Assembly (NCBI GenBank): GCA_965249005.1
Contig: CBDFLD010000022.1
Location: 310,001-374,000 of the forward strand
Direction: 5' to 3'
Origin: CBDFLD01 sp965249005
GTDB lineage: Bacteria > Acidobacteriota > UBA6911
DNA length: 64,000 bases
Below the pieces are notes generated by a model that saw only the letters and a program-made list of their open reading frames with translations, had not been told where the DNA came from and ran no database searches. Of this stretch, positions 1 to 12,100 are shown in pieces. How positions within the stretch are numbered: the first letter of the stretch is position 1; each line of letters begins with the position of its first letter. Made by a program: the position numbers and the translations under genes.

Positions 1-351
1 GACATCGTTGTCCACGATGACGGGAAGTTCGCACAGCTTGCGCAGCCTCCGGGCCAACGGGTACTTCGTCCAACCCAGATTCGGTGCGCGGTAGACGATG
101 CCCTTCTTGGGATCGATCGCACCGGGGGCGCCGATGCAGACCCCCTCCACGCGTTTGGCATCGCTCCCCAGATCCTGGAGTAGTCTTTCCAGCGTCTGCG
201 CGATACGCGCGGTGACGCCGTCCTTCCCGAGCTCAGGACGAGTCGATCGCTTCTTGTCGATGACGATGTTCCCGTTGGAATCCATGACGACCAGCATCAT
301 GCTGGTACCCCCCAAATCAATCCCGACCATCATCCGACTATTTTTACCCAT
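1..351 (-). CDS. ROK-family sugar kinase / regulator, N-terminal 117 residues (3' end outside window)
   Basis: Reading leftward from an ATG at 351, the frame stays open to base 1. The N-terminus contains the ROK/actin-like ATPase phosphate-1 motif IDLGGTSMMLVVMD, then GVCIGAPGAIDPKKG and a motif ending VIVDNDV at the window edge, which together are typical of ROK glucokinases. No helix-turn-helix precedes the kinase motif, so it is a kinase-type rather than a NagC-type repressor. Glucokinase would phosphorylate free glucose released by the glucan enzymes encoded further right; that link is inference. The zinc-binding ROK motif lies beyond the window. Confidence 0.85.
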   Translation of the reverse strand, partial: MGKNSRMMVGIDLGGTSMMLVVMDSNGNIVIDKKRSTRPELGKDGVTARIAQTLERLLQDLGSDAKRVEGVCIGAPGAIDPKKGIVYRAPNLGWTKYPLARRLRKLCELPVIVDNDV

Positions 352-684
352 GGGGCCTCCTGCCACATTCCCGGGACCCCTTCCTCACCGAACAGCGGAC
401 ATCTGGGGTCGCCGGATACAATCACCGATTATAAGCCTTGCGCAGAGACGATCAACCACAGACAGGCCTCGTCGAATCGGCGCAGGACCGCCACTCGCCA
501 GTCTGCGTTTCCCACGGCAAGTCTTCACGCTATAATGGTCGGGCCTGCTGGCCCGGCTTACTCACCGAGCATATGCGCTCCGGAGCCATGGGCCACTACT
601 CGAGTGGTAATCGTCGGCTTTTGGGGTTCCAGTCCACACCGCCTGGACAGCAAAGGCCGCCAACCGTTGCGGATAGAGTAATCC
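352..684. other. Divergent intergenic region
   Basis: About 330 bases between the start codons of the ROK gene (leftward) and the permease gene (rightward). It must carry the promoters of both. No convincing small gene, hairpin or repeat was seen. Confidence 0.5.
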
Positions 685-2475
<1,791 letters not shown>

Positions 2476-3548
2476 AGGGAGGCTACCTTGTTGCGGCGGT
2501 CGCACCGGCTGTTGGAGGTGAACTGTGCGGGTTGGATAGGCGAAACTGATTCCTTCGGATTCGAACCGGCGATAGAGCTCGAGATTGATGATCTGCTGGG
2601 TGTCCATGTAGGCATTGTAGTCCGGCACCCGCATGTAGTAGACGACCTCGAAATTGAGTGAGGATTCCCCATATTCCTTGAAGTGGGCCCGATCAAAGCG
2701 AGTATCTTCGATCGATTCGATTACTTTCCGGACCGTGAAGGGGATCGCGGCCAACTTCTCATACGGCGTCTCGTAGGTCACGCCAAACGAAAAGACGATC
2801 CGGCGCTCTTGCATCCTCTTGTAGTTACGAATTCTACTGGCAAGAAGATCGCCATTCGAAAACACCAGCTGCTCGCCGTGTAGGCTCCGTACCCGCGTGC
2901 TTTTGAGCCCGATGTACTCGACGGTCCCCAGCAGGTCCCCCACAATAATGAAATCGCCCACCACGAACGGCTTGTCGAGCATGATGCTCAGGGATGCAAA
3001 CAGATCGCCGAGTATGTTCTGCGCAGCCAAGGCAACCGCGATGCCTCCGACTCCGAGACCCGCGATCAGGGTCGTGACGTCCACCCCGAGATTCTCCAGC
3101 GCCAGCAAAAGCACCACTGTCCAGACGATCACCTTGCCCATGAAGGTCAGGGCCGCTGTGGTAGCCACGTGCGCTTCGGACTCGCCAAGCTCGAGCCGGA
3201 CATAGTGCTGCACCACCCAGGCGACGATTCCCATGGCCCACACGGCCACCTGCACCAGGCCCGCAACAATTGCAAAGCCATGAATCAGGCTCAGGGCGCG
3301 GTCCGGTAGCTCCAGCGGTATCGAAGCGGCATTGAGGGCAAGGGCCACGAAGAAGTACAGGCGCGTCTTGGGAATCAAATCGGCGAAGAGATCATCCAGA
3401 TGGTTTTTCGTCCCCCGGGCGAGGTCGATCAGCTTGTTGCCCAGAATGCGCTTCGCACCCGCGAGCACTGCAACAACGACAAAAAACAAAGTCAGGGCGA
3501 TGATCCATGCCTGCAGGTCGTTCCCGTAAAAGATCCAGCCGTCGAGGG

Positions 3549-4628
3549 TCATCTTCCCTCCTTCGCCGTCAGCCCCGGGGGTATCTGCTTGATATAGACA
3601 TCACGCTTGGGAAAGGGAATCTCGATTCCAGCCTGCGCGAGAGACTTGTAGGTTGCGGTAAAAAGCATGTCGAGCGTCAACCCCCGGTCTTGGGGATTCT
3701 CGATCCAGCAAAGCAAGTCGAAATTCAAGGAGGAGTCCCCGAATCCGCGAAAACGTACGCGTGGCTCGGGGTCCCGGCAGACTTTTTCATTTTCGAGAGC
3801 GACCTGGGTCAGCACCTCACGGACCTGATCCACATCCGAGCCATAGGCCACCCCGACCGGGGCACGAACCCGATGTTTGATCCACGGGCCGCCGCTTTCG
3901 TTGATGATTTTTGAATTGGCGATAATGGAGTTCGGCAGAGTGATCTCGATGTCGTCGCGGGTCAGGATTCGCGTACTACGAAGCCCGATATGGGTCACGA
4001 CACCCCGCTCGTCGGCCATCACCACAAAGTCCCCCACCTTGTAGGGAGCGTCGGCCAGGATGAAGACTCCGGCAAATAAATTGGCCAGGGAATCCTTGGC
4101 CGCGAGACCTATTACGATCCCAGCGACCCCCGCAGAGGTCAGCCATCCCGCTGGGTTGACACCCCAGGCCTCCAGGAGCAGATAGATGGCGCCCCCGAGC
4201 AGGAGGATCTTCAGACCAATGTCGAAGATCGGTTTCGTGTCGCGTTGAATCGCAGAGAATCGCTTCGGATGGCTCTGCATCCAATCGAGAAACATGCCGG
4301 TCACGTGCATGCCGAAGAAGAGCCAAATAGCGATCAGAAGTGTGAGTAGGGTCTTGCTGACATTCTCCTGCAACGCCTCTGGGACGATCCCCAGCGTAAC
4401 GGTCCATCGGCATGCGAACAGAAAGATCGAGTAAAACACGGGCCGGTCCAGTGCCCGGATCACGTCATCGTCGATTTCGGCTCGCGTGCGCCGCGCCAAC
4501 CGCAGCAGGCCCCTGTCCAGGAACCAAGTGACTGCCTTTGCCACAATAGCAGCAGCCACCAGAATGATGACGGCCTGCAGATACGGATTCGCGCTGACCA
4601 TCGCCACTGCATCTCTCACGTAGTGCAT
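3549..4628 (-). CDS. MscS-family mechanosensitive ion channel (second paralogue)
   Basis: 359 residues with about four transmembrane segments and the MscS core: pore helix in SAGVAGIVIGLAAKDSLANL, then DAPYKVGDFVVMADERG and TLPNSIIANSKIINES. It differs clearly from its neighbour, so the pair is an old paralogous duplication rather than a recent one. Both channels are encoded directly downstream of the trehalose/glucan genes on the same strand. This fits turgor control (solute synthesis and release together), but the 105-bp inverted repeat between GlgX and this gene may terminate or attenuate transcription. Confidence 0.9.
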   Translation of the reverse strand: MHYVRDAVAMVSANPYLQAVIILVAAAIVAKAVTWFLDRGLLRLARRTRAEIDDDVIRALDRPVFYSIFLFACRWTVTLGIVPEALQENVSKTLLTLLIAIWLFFGMHVTGMFLDWMQSHPKRFSAIQRDTKPIFDIGLKILLLGGAIYLLLEAWGVNPAGWLTSAGVAGIVIGLAAKDSLANLFAGVFILADAPYKVGDFVVMADERGVVTHIGLRSTRILTRDDIEITLPNSIIANSKIINESGGPWIKHRVRAPVGVAYGSDVDQVREVLTQVALENEKVCRDPEPRVRFRGFGDSSLNFDLLCWIENPQDRGLTLDMLFTATYKSLAQAGIEIPFPKRDVYIKQIPPGLTAKEGR

Positions 4629-4634
4629 AGCTCT

Positions 4635-4662
4635 GTTTCGCTCGTTTTGTTTCGCTCGTTTT
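4635..4662. repeat. Tandem 14-bp direct repeat (two copies)
   Basis: GTTTCGCTCGTTTT occurs twice in immediate succession, just upstream of the second MscS start codon. It lies in the stretch where a promoter or leader for the MscS pair would be. Confidence 0.7.
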
Positions 4663-4699
4663 GCCTATCCATAGCAAAAAAGGAGGTGGGGGCACAGCT

Positions 4700-4802
4700 A
4701 AAAAGTGGGGTCACAGCTTGAAAAATTGAATTTCGGGACCTTCCCGAGGGGTCAGGAAGCAACCTCCCCAAAATTCAATTTTCAAGCTGTGCCCCACTTT
4801 TT
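4700..4802. repeat. Large imperfect inverted repeat (REP/BIME-like), possible terminator of the glucan operon
   Basis: Left arm 4700-4733 and right arm 4771-4802 are nearly perfect inverse complements of about 32 bases; each arm carries AGTGGGG, CAGCTTGAAAA and TTGAATTT-type segments. The 37-base centre has a smaller GGGG/CCCC-type stem. A third partial copy (GGGGGCACAGCT) sits at 4689-4699. The arms end in runs of A or T, so the RNA would form a long hairpin followed by U residues in either direction. The GlgX stop codon lies inside the right arm. Confidence 0.8.
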
Positions 4803-6928
4803 CTACGATTGGGCTTCATGGAAAACACGGCGATCGAGCGCCCCCTGAGGCGATAGCTACTGTCCCGCAGGATTTGATGTCGACTCCAGTCGGAATCGGA
4901 GGTATCGACCAGCCGAACCCAGCGCTCCCCTGGTGTTTTCTCGGGTAGCGCGAAGGAGAGCGATTCATGATGGGCGTTGAACATGAGAAACAGCGTATCG
5001 CCGCGCTTGGGAACCCCGTCCTCGTCCAGGTCGTCCAGATCTTCTCCGTTCAGCCGAACCCCCATGCTCAGGATAAAACTAGAGCTCCAATCCTGGTCGC
5101 TCATTTCTTTCCCGTCGCTGCTATACCAGGAAATGTCCTTGATGCTCTTGCCCCGGATGCTCCGACCCTGAAAGAATTTTCGTCTCCTGAGAACCCTGTT
5201 TGTCCGCCTCAAGTGAACCATGTAGGCGACGAATTCCAGCAAGTCCTGCTGGCTGGGTGTGAGGTCCCAGTGAAACCAGCTCACGGCGTTGTCTTGACAG
5301 TAGGCGTTGTTGTTGCCCCCCTGTGTCCGCCCGATTTCGTCACCCCCACAGATCATCGGAACACCTTGCGACAGCAGCAGCGTGGCAATGAAGTTTCGCT
5401 TTTGCTTTTCCCGCAGCCTCTGAATCGCGACCTGGTCGGTGGGTCCCTCGACTCCACCGTTCCAGCTGATGTTGTGATTCTCCCCGTCCGCATTCCCCTC
5501 CCCGTTGGCTTCGTTGTGCTTGTGATTAAAGCTGACCAGATCATGAAGCGTGAAACCGTCGTGAGCGGTCACAAAGTTGATGCTGGCATACGGCCTCCGA
5601 CCGCTTTGCTCGTACAGGTCACTGCTGCCGGCCAGTCGCGTCGCCATCTCGGAGATGGTGCCCGGATCTCCTTTCCAGAAGTGTCGCATGGTATCGCGGT
5701 ACTTGCCGTTCCACTCCGTCCAGCCGACGGGAAAGTTGCCGACCTGGTACCCCCCTTCACCGAGATCCCAGGGCTCGGCGATGAGCTTGACCTGGGAGAG
5801 TACGGGATCTTGATGAATGATGTCGAAAAAGGCGCCAAGCTTGTCTACTTCATGCAGTTCCCGCGCCAGCGTGCTCGCCAGATCAAAGCGGAAACCGTCC
5901 ACATGCATTTCCAGCACCCAGTACCGCAAGCTGTCCATGATGAGTTGGAGCACTCTGGGGTGAACCATGTTGAGCGTGTTTCCACAGCCCGTATAGTCCA
6001 TGTAGTAGCGAGGATTGTCCCCGATCAGGCGATAATAGGAAGTATTGTCGATGCCGCGCAGTGACAGCGTCGGTCCCAGTTGATCTCCCTCGGCCGTGTG
6101 GTTGTATACCACATCCAGAATCACCTCGAGTCCGGCCGCATGGAGCATCCGAACCATCGTCTTGAACTCGCGCACACTGTCTGTTGGGCCGTTCGCCATC
6201 GCGTACCGCGGCTCTGGTGCGAAGAAGGCAAGGGAGTTGTACCCCCAGTAGTTACTGAGTCCTCTGTCGACCAGATGGCGGTCGTAGGCATGGTGGTGAA
6301 TCGGCAATAACTCCACGGCCGTCACCCCGAGCTTTTTGAGGTGCCCGAGGGCCACGTCCGAGCACAGCGCCGCGTACGTCCCGCGTTGCCGTTCGTCGAG
6401 ACCCGGATGTTGCCTCGTGAAGCCCTTGACGTGAACTTCGTAAATGACTGTTTGGTGCCACGGTGTCCGGGGAGGCCGATCGTCACCCCAGGTGAAAGCT
6501 GTATCCAGCACGGCCGCCAGTGGAGCGCCGCCAGCACTATCGCGTTCATCCAGCGAAAGATCCTCTCCCGTGTCGCCGATGCGATATCCGTACAGAGCGT
6601 CGGACCAGCGAATGGTTCGCCCGATGGCTTTCGCATAGGGGTCCAGAAGGATTTTCTTGGGATTGAAGCGATGTCCTGAGCCCGGATCGTGCGGACCGTG
6701 CACCCGGTAGCCATAGAGCTGACCAGGAAGAACTCCGGGTATGTAACCATGCCAAGTCATGTCGGTCCGCTCGGGTAACGCTAGCCGAATCGACTCGACC
6801 TTTGCTTCCGGGGAATCGAACAAACACAGCTCGACTTTGGTGGCATGCTCCGAGAAAATGGCGAAATTGACTCCGCCGCCGTCCCAGGTAGCACCAAGTG
6901 GATACGGACTACCCTCGCGAATTCTCAT
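4775..6928 (-). CDS. glgX: Glycogen debranching enzyme, isoamylase type (GH13, GlgX/TreX)
   Basis: 717 residues with an N-terminal CBM48 (about 8-110), a GH13 barrel and a C-terminal beta domain. Catalytic residues are visible: nucleophile D349 in VDGFRFDLA, acid/base E385 in LIAEPWDLGEGGYQVGNFP, and transition-state stabiliser D457 in VTAHDGFT. It hydrolyses alpha-1,6 branches of glycogen or limit dextrins, giving maltodextrins for MalQ and the trehalose synthase. It starts 60 bases after MalQ ends, on the same strand. The last eight codons (KSGAQLEN) and the stop are formed by the right arm of the inverted repeat, so the C-terminus is probably extended or replaced by repeat insertion. Confidence 0.95.
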   Translation of the reverse strand: MRIREGSPYPLGATWDGGGVNFAIFSEHATKVELCLFDSPEAKVESIRLALPERTDMTWHGYIPGVLPGQLYGYRVHGPHDPGSGHRFNPKKILLDPYAKAIGRTIRWSDALYGYRIGDTGEDLSLDERDSAGGAPLAAVLDTAFTWGDDRPPRTPWHQTVIYEVHVKGFTRQHPGLDERQRGTYAALCSDVALGHLKKLGVTAVELLPIHHHAYDRHLVDRGLSNYWGYNSLAFFAPEPRYAMANGPTDSVREFKTMVRMLHAAGLEVILDVVYNHTAEGDQLGPTLSLRGIDNTSYYRLIGDNPRYYMDYTGCGNTLNMVHPRVLQLIMDSLRYWVLEMHVDGFRFDLASTLARELHEVDKLGAFFDIIHQDPVLSQVKLIAEPWDLGEGGYQVGNFPVGWTEWNGKYRDTMRHFWKGDPGTISEMATRLAGSSDLYEQSGRRPYASINFVTAHDGFTLHDLVSFNHKHNEANGEGNADGENHNISWNGGVEGPTDQVAIQRLREKQKRNFIATLLLSQGVPMICGGDEIGRTQGGNNNAYCQDNAVSWFHWDLTPSQQDLLEFVAYMVHLRRTNRVLRRRKFFQGRSIRGKSIKDISWYSSDGKEMSDQDWSSSFILSMGVRLNGEDLDDLDEDGVPKRGDTLFLMFNAHHESLSFALPEKTPGERWVRLVDTSDSDWSRHQILRDSSYRLRGRSIAVFSMKPNRRKSGAQLEN

Positions 6929-6988
6929 GTGAGCCGTTGCCCTCGCTGAAGTAGTGACGACCCAGAGCAGGAAAGCCGGGTGAGAGCG

Positions 6989-9109
6989 TCAGTCCAGATG
7001 TTTCTTGGATTTTCGCAAGAGATTGACGGTTTCGAGCAACCCAGCGATGGAGGGCTCGCGAAAGTCACTGAGACCGTAGCGTGCCTTGCGCTTCCAGTTC
7101 GCCCTTTCATGCTGAGTCCCTGGAACGTTCTGGGGGTTTGTTTCCGCCCAGATGTTCTCCATGTTGATGAGCACCATCCCCGCTCGACTCCGGGCCAACC
7201 AGTCGAGACAACCTCGAATGACATCCTGCTCCGATTGTTGCCCGGTCTGCAGGCAACCCATGCGACACAGGAATTCTACCAGAGACTGGACTGACTCTTC
7301 ACGATCCTTCAACTCCTTTGCCAGTGATTCGTCTTCTAGCAGACCCAGCGCCCGCCTGTCTCGAAGGTCCAGCCCCCGCAGAAATGCCGCGAACGGGAAC
7401 ATGTCGTGAGTGTTGAGATCGGCGATCGCGTTCTCCGGCACGGACCGCGGCGAGTTGTCCTTTCCCAGCGCAAGCTCGTACTCGACGATGTACATTCCGT
7501 GGAGTCCACGGCGCTTGAGCGCAGCATTGACCTTCGCGGGTACGGTACCGAGATTCTCACCCACCACCGCCGCCCTGTTCCGGTGCGATTCGAGGCAAAG
7601 AATCGCGTACAGCTCGTCATCGTGATAGCGAACGTACACTCCGTCGGATGCATCCATTCCGTCTGGAATCCAAAACAGTCGATGCAGGCCCATGACGTGG
7701 TCGATGCGAAGTAACCCGGCATAGCGGAACTGTTGCCGGAGGCTGGCAATGAAGTATCGGTATTGCTGTCTTCGCAAGCGCTCCGGATGCAAGGGCGGAA
7801 AGCCCCAGTTTTGCCCCGAGGTAAAGACAGCATCGGGAGGCGCCCCGCCGGCGGCCGCGAGCGCGAAGGCATCCCCGTGACGCCAAACATCGTAACTGCT
7901 GCCGTGAACACCGAGTGGGAGGTCCAGATACAGGCCGGGCCACACCTCCTTGGCCGTCCGGCTGAGCCGCTCGAGCTGTTCCGTCACGACCCATTGAACA
8001 TACATATGGTACTGTTTGGCTCCGATCTCATAGTCGTTAGGCGTGAGTGTCCCGGCGCGTGCCGGCTCTTCCCAGTTGCGCCACGTCTGTCCCCGCAGCT
8101 CGCCCGCGGCTCGAAAGCAAGCGTAGTCGTCCAGTGCCGGAACCGTATCGAGAAAGCGCTGGAACTCTGAAAAACGGATCGTCCGGCGCTCGAAGAATCG
8201 CCGGGCTAGCATTTCGAGTACCGTCCGTTTCAGAGCCATCAAATCGCGATAGTTGACATGTTCGGATGCACGCAGTTGCTGAATCTGCGCCTGGAACTCG
8301 CTGGAGCCCACCATTGCTTTGGCTTCGGGGCACGCCTCGAACTCGGCAACGGCAGGGATATCGGTGTAGAATTCGTTCCAGAAGAGCCGGCTCGCAGGTG
8401 AATAGGGGCTGGGATCGAACGGCCGATCCAAAAAGGACGCCAGGATGGGGAGCGTTCCCAGTATGTTTCCTCCGAGGTCTGCCACATATCGCAGCAGTTG
8501 TTCCAGGTCTCCAAGGTTGCCGGCACCCCAATTGGACGCGGTGCGCAGGGCGTAAAGAGGCAAGAACGCCCCCCAGAGATTCTCCTTGTTCTCGGGTAGG
8601 GGGTAGGTCGTCGGCGGAGCGGCAATGACCAGGAAGGGGTGCGTCTGATCGGAGAGTTCCAGCTCGAACTGATGGTAGCCCAGGGGCAGGCGGCTCCCGA
8701 GTCGTAGCCGCTTCACCAGGTACTGAACTCCCTCGAGCTCTATCTCTTGAACCGTCGGCAGCCGGCCCAGATCGAACGTCTCAGCCCCGGACGGGCCGCT
8801 TTCCAGCCGCCAGGAACAACGGCTGAGACCTTTCATCTCGTGTGCCGGCAAACGAATAGGAATCGTGGCGCGACCCTGCCAGGCCACCACGCAGGGAGCT
8901 ATACGAGTGTCCGCATCCGCCAGACGTTTTTCTCTGAGCGCTCTCTGCAGATCGCTCCAATCGGAGACCGGGGCCCCGAGGGCGCGAAGAGTTGCCATCA
9001 ACGAATCAGCAGAAGCGGTGTGCCTGCGACCGAACACGTCCGTATAGGAACACTGGACACCAAAGAGCCTTGCCAGCTGGCGAAGAGAGGTCCAGTCCTC
9101 ACGCGACAT
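6989..9109 (-). CDS. malQ: 4-alpha-glucanotransferase (amylomaltase, GH77)
   Basis: About 706 residues from the preferred ATG (MSREDW), which has an AAAGG eight bases upstream; a TTG seven codons earlier is also open. GH77 signatures are present: nucleophile Asp in LLRIDHVMGLHRLFW, acid/base Glu in VVGENLGTVP, and the third Asp in LNTHDMFPF. The roughly 170-residue N-terminal extension is that of long bacterial MalQ. It disproportionates maltodextrins and releases glucose. Its start overlaps the stop of the TreS-maltokinase gene by 11 bases, so the two are translationally coupled. The downstream gene is GlgX, giving a compact maltodextrin-processing unit. Confidence 0.95.
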   Translation of the reverse strand: MSREDWTSLRQLARLFGVQCSYTDVFGRRHTASADSLMATLRALGAPVSDWSDLQRALREKRLADADTRIAPCVVAWQGRATIPIRLPAHEMKGLSRCSWRLESGPSGAETFDLGRLPTVQEIELEGVQYLVKRLRLGSRLPLGYHQFELELSDQTHPFLVIAAPPTTYPLPENKENLWGAFLPLYALRTASNWGAGNLGDLEQLLRYVADLGGNILGTLPILASFLDRPFDPSPYSPASRLFWNEFYTDIPAVAEFEACPEAKAMVGSSEFQAQIQQLRASEHVNYRDLMALKRTVLEMLARRFFERRTIRFSEFQRFLDTVPALDDYACFRAAGELRGQTWRNWEEPARAGTLTPNDYEIGAKQYHMYVQWVVTEQLERLSRTAKEVWPGLYLDLPLGVHGSSYDVWRHGDAFALAAAGGAPPDAVFTSGQNWGFPPLHPERLRRQQYRYFIASLRQQFRYAGLLRIDHVMGLHRLFWIPDGMDASDGVYVRYHDDELYAILCLESHRNRAAVVGENLGTVPAKVNAALKRRGLHGMYIVEYELALGKDNSPRSVPENAIADLNTHDMFPFAAFLRGLDLRDRRALGLLEDESLAKELKDREESVQSLVEFLCRMGCLQTGQQSEQDVIRGCLDWLARSRAGMVLINMENIWAETNPQNVPGTQHERANWKRKARYGLSDFREPSIAGLLETVNLLRKSKKHLD

Positions 9110-12100
9110 CAACCGTACCTTTCGCCCCAAGGATCGTAAGCACTCCCTCCAGGGGAATCCTCAACCAGTCCGGGCGATGGACGAGCTCATGGGAGATCTC
9201 ATAGACCGCCTTCTCGAGCATGAAGGCATCCAGGAGGAGCCGTAGTTCTTCGCGCGTGTTGGGTAGAAAGGCAGCAACGCTGGCAGAATTGAGATATCCC
9301 TTGAGGAAGGCGCTGCTGACGCAGTCATACCAGAAACGAGCCCAGGATTTGAGTTTCGGCGTGTCCTGCTGACTGATGATTCCGGGGGCCTGGCCGAACA
9401 GGGCGGCACACGACACGTAATGGTAGGAACGCAACATCGACGCGACGTCTCTGAGAGGAGAGCGTTTGATCCTCCGTTCTCCCATCGAGCGGATCGGTTC
9501 CCCCTCGAAATCGATAATAATGAAGTCCTTGCCAGTGAAAAGGACCTGTCCCAGGTGGTAATCGCCGTGGTGCCGTATTCGCATACCTGTGATCCGGTGA
9601 TCCCGGATAGGACGGAAGAGATTGCGCAGCTCGGCTTCACGCTCGACGACTTCGTTTGCAGCCAAACGGATCTCTTCCGGTAGCTTCTTGCCCTTCTGTC
9701 TCAGCAACTGCACCGATCGATTGGCCAGCCCCACCATTCCATGATACAAGCCCTGGCGGTAGAAGTCGGTGAATGGCTCGTGGGCAAAGCTGGGATCCTC
9801 TTGCTCACGGCCGAGCTCGAGATGAAGCTCGGCGGTGCGTTGCCCCAGCAGGCGCGCGTCCCCGATGTAGTCGGGAATCAGCTCGGCCGTGGTCTCCGGA
9901 AACTCCTGATCGACGAGATCCAGCGGATGGTGGGAAGTGCAGATTTTTTTCCCCCCGTTGTCACTTCTCGCCATGGCTCGCTCGAAGAAACGTCCCAACG
10001 CGTCGAGTGCGTGACGCCATGCATCCCCCTCGTTCGAGACGAACCCGGTCAGAATCCCGAGGGTGGATACACTACCATCCTTGCGACGGTACTCGATCGA
10101 ACCGGCGACTGGAGGAACATTGCGAAAGTGCGTTTTTTCCGTGAGGAAGCGGCCGATTTCGAGATCGGGGTTGATTCCTTCCTCCAGATGGCGAAAGAGC
10201 TTGAATATGAATCGCTGCCCGTAAACGATGGAGCTGTTGTTCTGCTCGTCGGCGCGGGACTCGGACGGAACGGAGTCTTCGGTGCCTCGCAGTTGCCGGA
10301 ACTGCTTTGAGGCAATCGCATTCAACTCGCCAGCGGATCCCTTGAATCGCCGCCGACGGCCAATCGCGTCCAGGAGACCCTCGCAGAAGCTCTGATCGCC
10401 GTCCGCTCCGTAGAGAACGCCGGCCTCATCGCCGGGGCCTCCCAGGCGGGCGATCACGGTTGCCGGCTGGTATCGCAAGATCTCCCCTGCTCTTTCCCCC
10501 ATCGCCAAAGCGAGAGGAACTACGTATGTCTCGGGTTCGCCCTGGTTGTAATAGATTTCCACCAGGAAAAAATAGGCAGCAGAAGGCGGGAACGGAATGG
10601 CTTCTACAACCTTGGCAGAGCGGATCACGCGCAGTCTTCCCAGAAACCAGCGGCGTTGCTTCAAGTAATCCGGAAGCAGTCCCTCGAACCCCGCTCTGGG
10701 CTCCCCTTCCAGGAGAGCTTGCCAGGACGTTGCCGCGAGCACCGGAATCTTCTCGGCTTCCCTCCCCGATCCCACCTCGTAGGCACTGATCTGCTTGGGA
10801 TGCTCGAGCGAGAAAGAGTAAAAGCCGTGAGGAGCGAGGGTAATGAAGTAGGGGAGCTCCCCGATGGGCGGGAACTCGACCTTGCCAAACAACTCGATTG
10901 GAACCATCCCGTTGAGGTGCGAAAGATCCATCTCGACGGGCTGGGAAAAACGGGACAGGTTCGCCACGACCAAGATCTGTTCGTCGCCGTAACGCCGGAG
11001 AAAGGCCAGCACGCGGTGGTTTTCCGGGTGGAGAAATTCGAGGCTCCCGCGGGAGAGAGCCAAAGATTGCTTGCGCAGAGCTATCAAGCGCTTCGTCCAC
11101 CAGAGCAATGAATGAGGGTTGTTTTGCTGCGCCTCGACATTGATCGCTTCGTAGTGGTATTCCGGGTCGATGATAATCGGAAGGTAGAGCTTGTGGGGGT
11201 TGGCCTTTGAAAAACCGGCATTCCGGTCCGGATTCCACTGCATCGGGGTACGCACTCCGTCCCGGTCTCCTAGGTAGATGTTGTCTCCCATCCCGATTTC
11301 GTCCCCGTTATAGATAACGGGCGTCCCCGGCAATGCGAAAAGGACAGAGTTCATCAATTCGATACGTCGCCGGTGGTTTCCGAGCAACGGCGCCAGCCGC
11401 CGGCGGATACCGAGGTTGATCCGCATCTGCTGCTCGTGGGCGTAAGCGCGGTACATATAGTCCCGCTCCTCGTCCGTCACCATCTCCAGGGTCAGCTCGT
11501 CATGGTTCCGCAGAAACATGGCCCACTGGCAGTTTTCTGGAATCTCGGGAGTTTGCTCGAGGATGTCGACGATCGGGAACCGGTCCTCCCGCTTTATGGC
11601 CATAAAAAGACGAGGCATCACCGGGAAGTGAAAAGCCATCTGGCATTCGTCGCCGCCGCCAAAGTAGGCCACCGCATCTTCCGGCCATTGATTGGCTTCC
11701 GCAAGCAGCATTCTCTCACTGTACTTGCCGTCGACGTGGGTACGAAGCTTCTTGAGAAAGGCATGGGTCTCCGGGAGGTTTTCGCAACTCGTGCCCTCAC
11801 GTTCATAAAGGTATGGCACAGCGTCGAGGCGCAGCCCGTCGACCCCTAGATCGAACCAGAAATCCACCGCTTTCAGAACTGCCTCATGCACTTCCGGATT
11901 CTCGAAGTTCAGATCCGGCTGGTGCGAATAGAACCGGTGCCAGTAATAAGCTTTTGCCACCGCGTCCCATGTCCAATTGGAAGATTCAAAATCCTTGAAA
12001 ATGATCCTGGCTTCCTTGTACTTGTGCGGTGAATCGCTCCAGACATAGAAGTCACGCGAACTGGATCCGGGACCCGCCTTCCTCGCGCGCTGAAACCAAG

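Noticed and set aside
4967..6064. Long plus-strand reading frame inside glgX
   Set aside because: It is the antisense of a gene with all catalytic motifs and has no protein-like features itself. The same holds for long frames opposite malQ, the IS1380 transposase, the aminotransferase and the Gfo/Idh/MocA gene.
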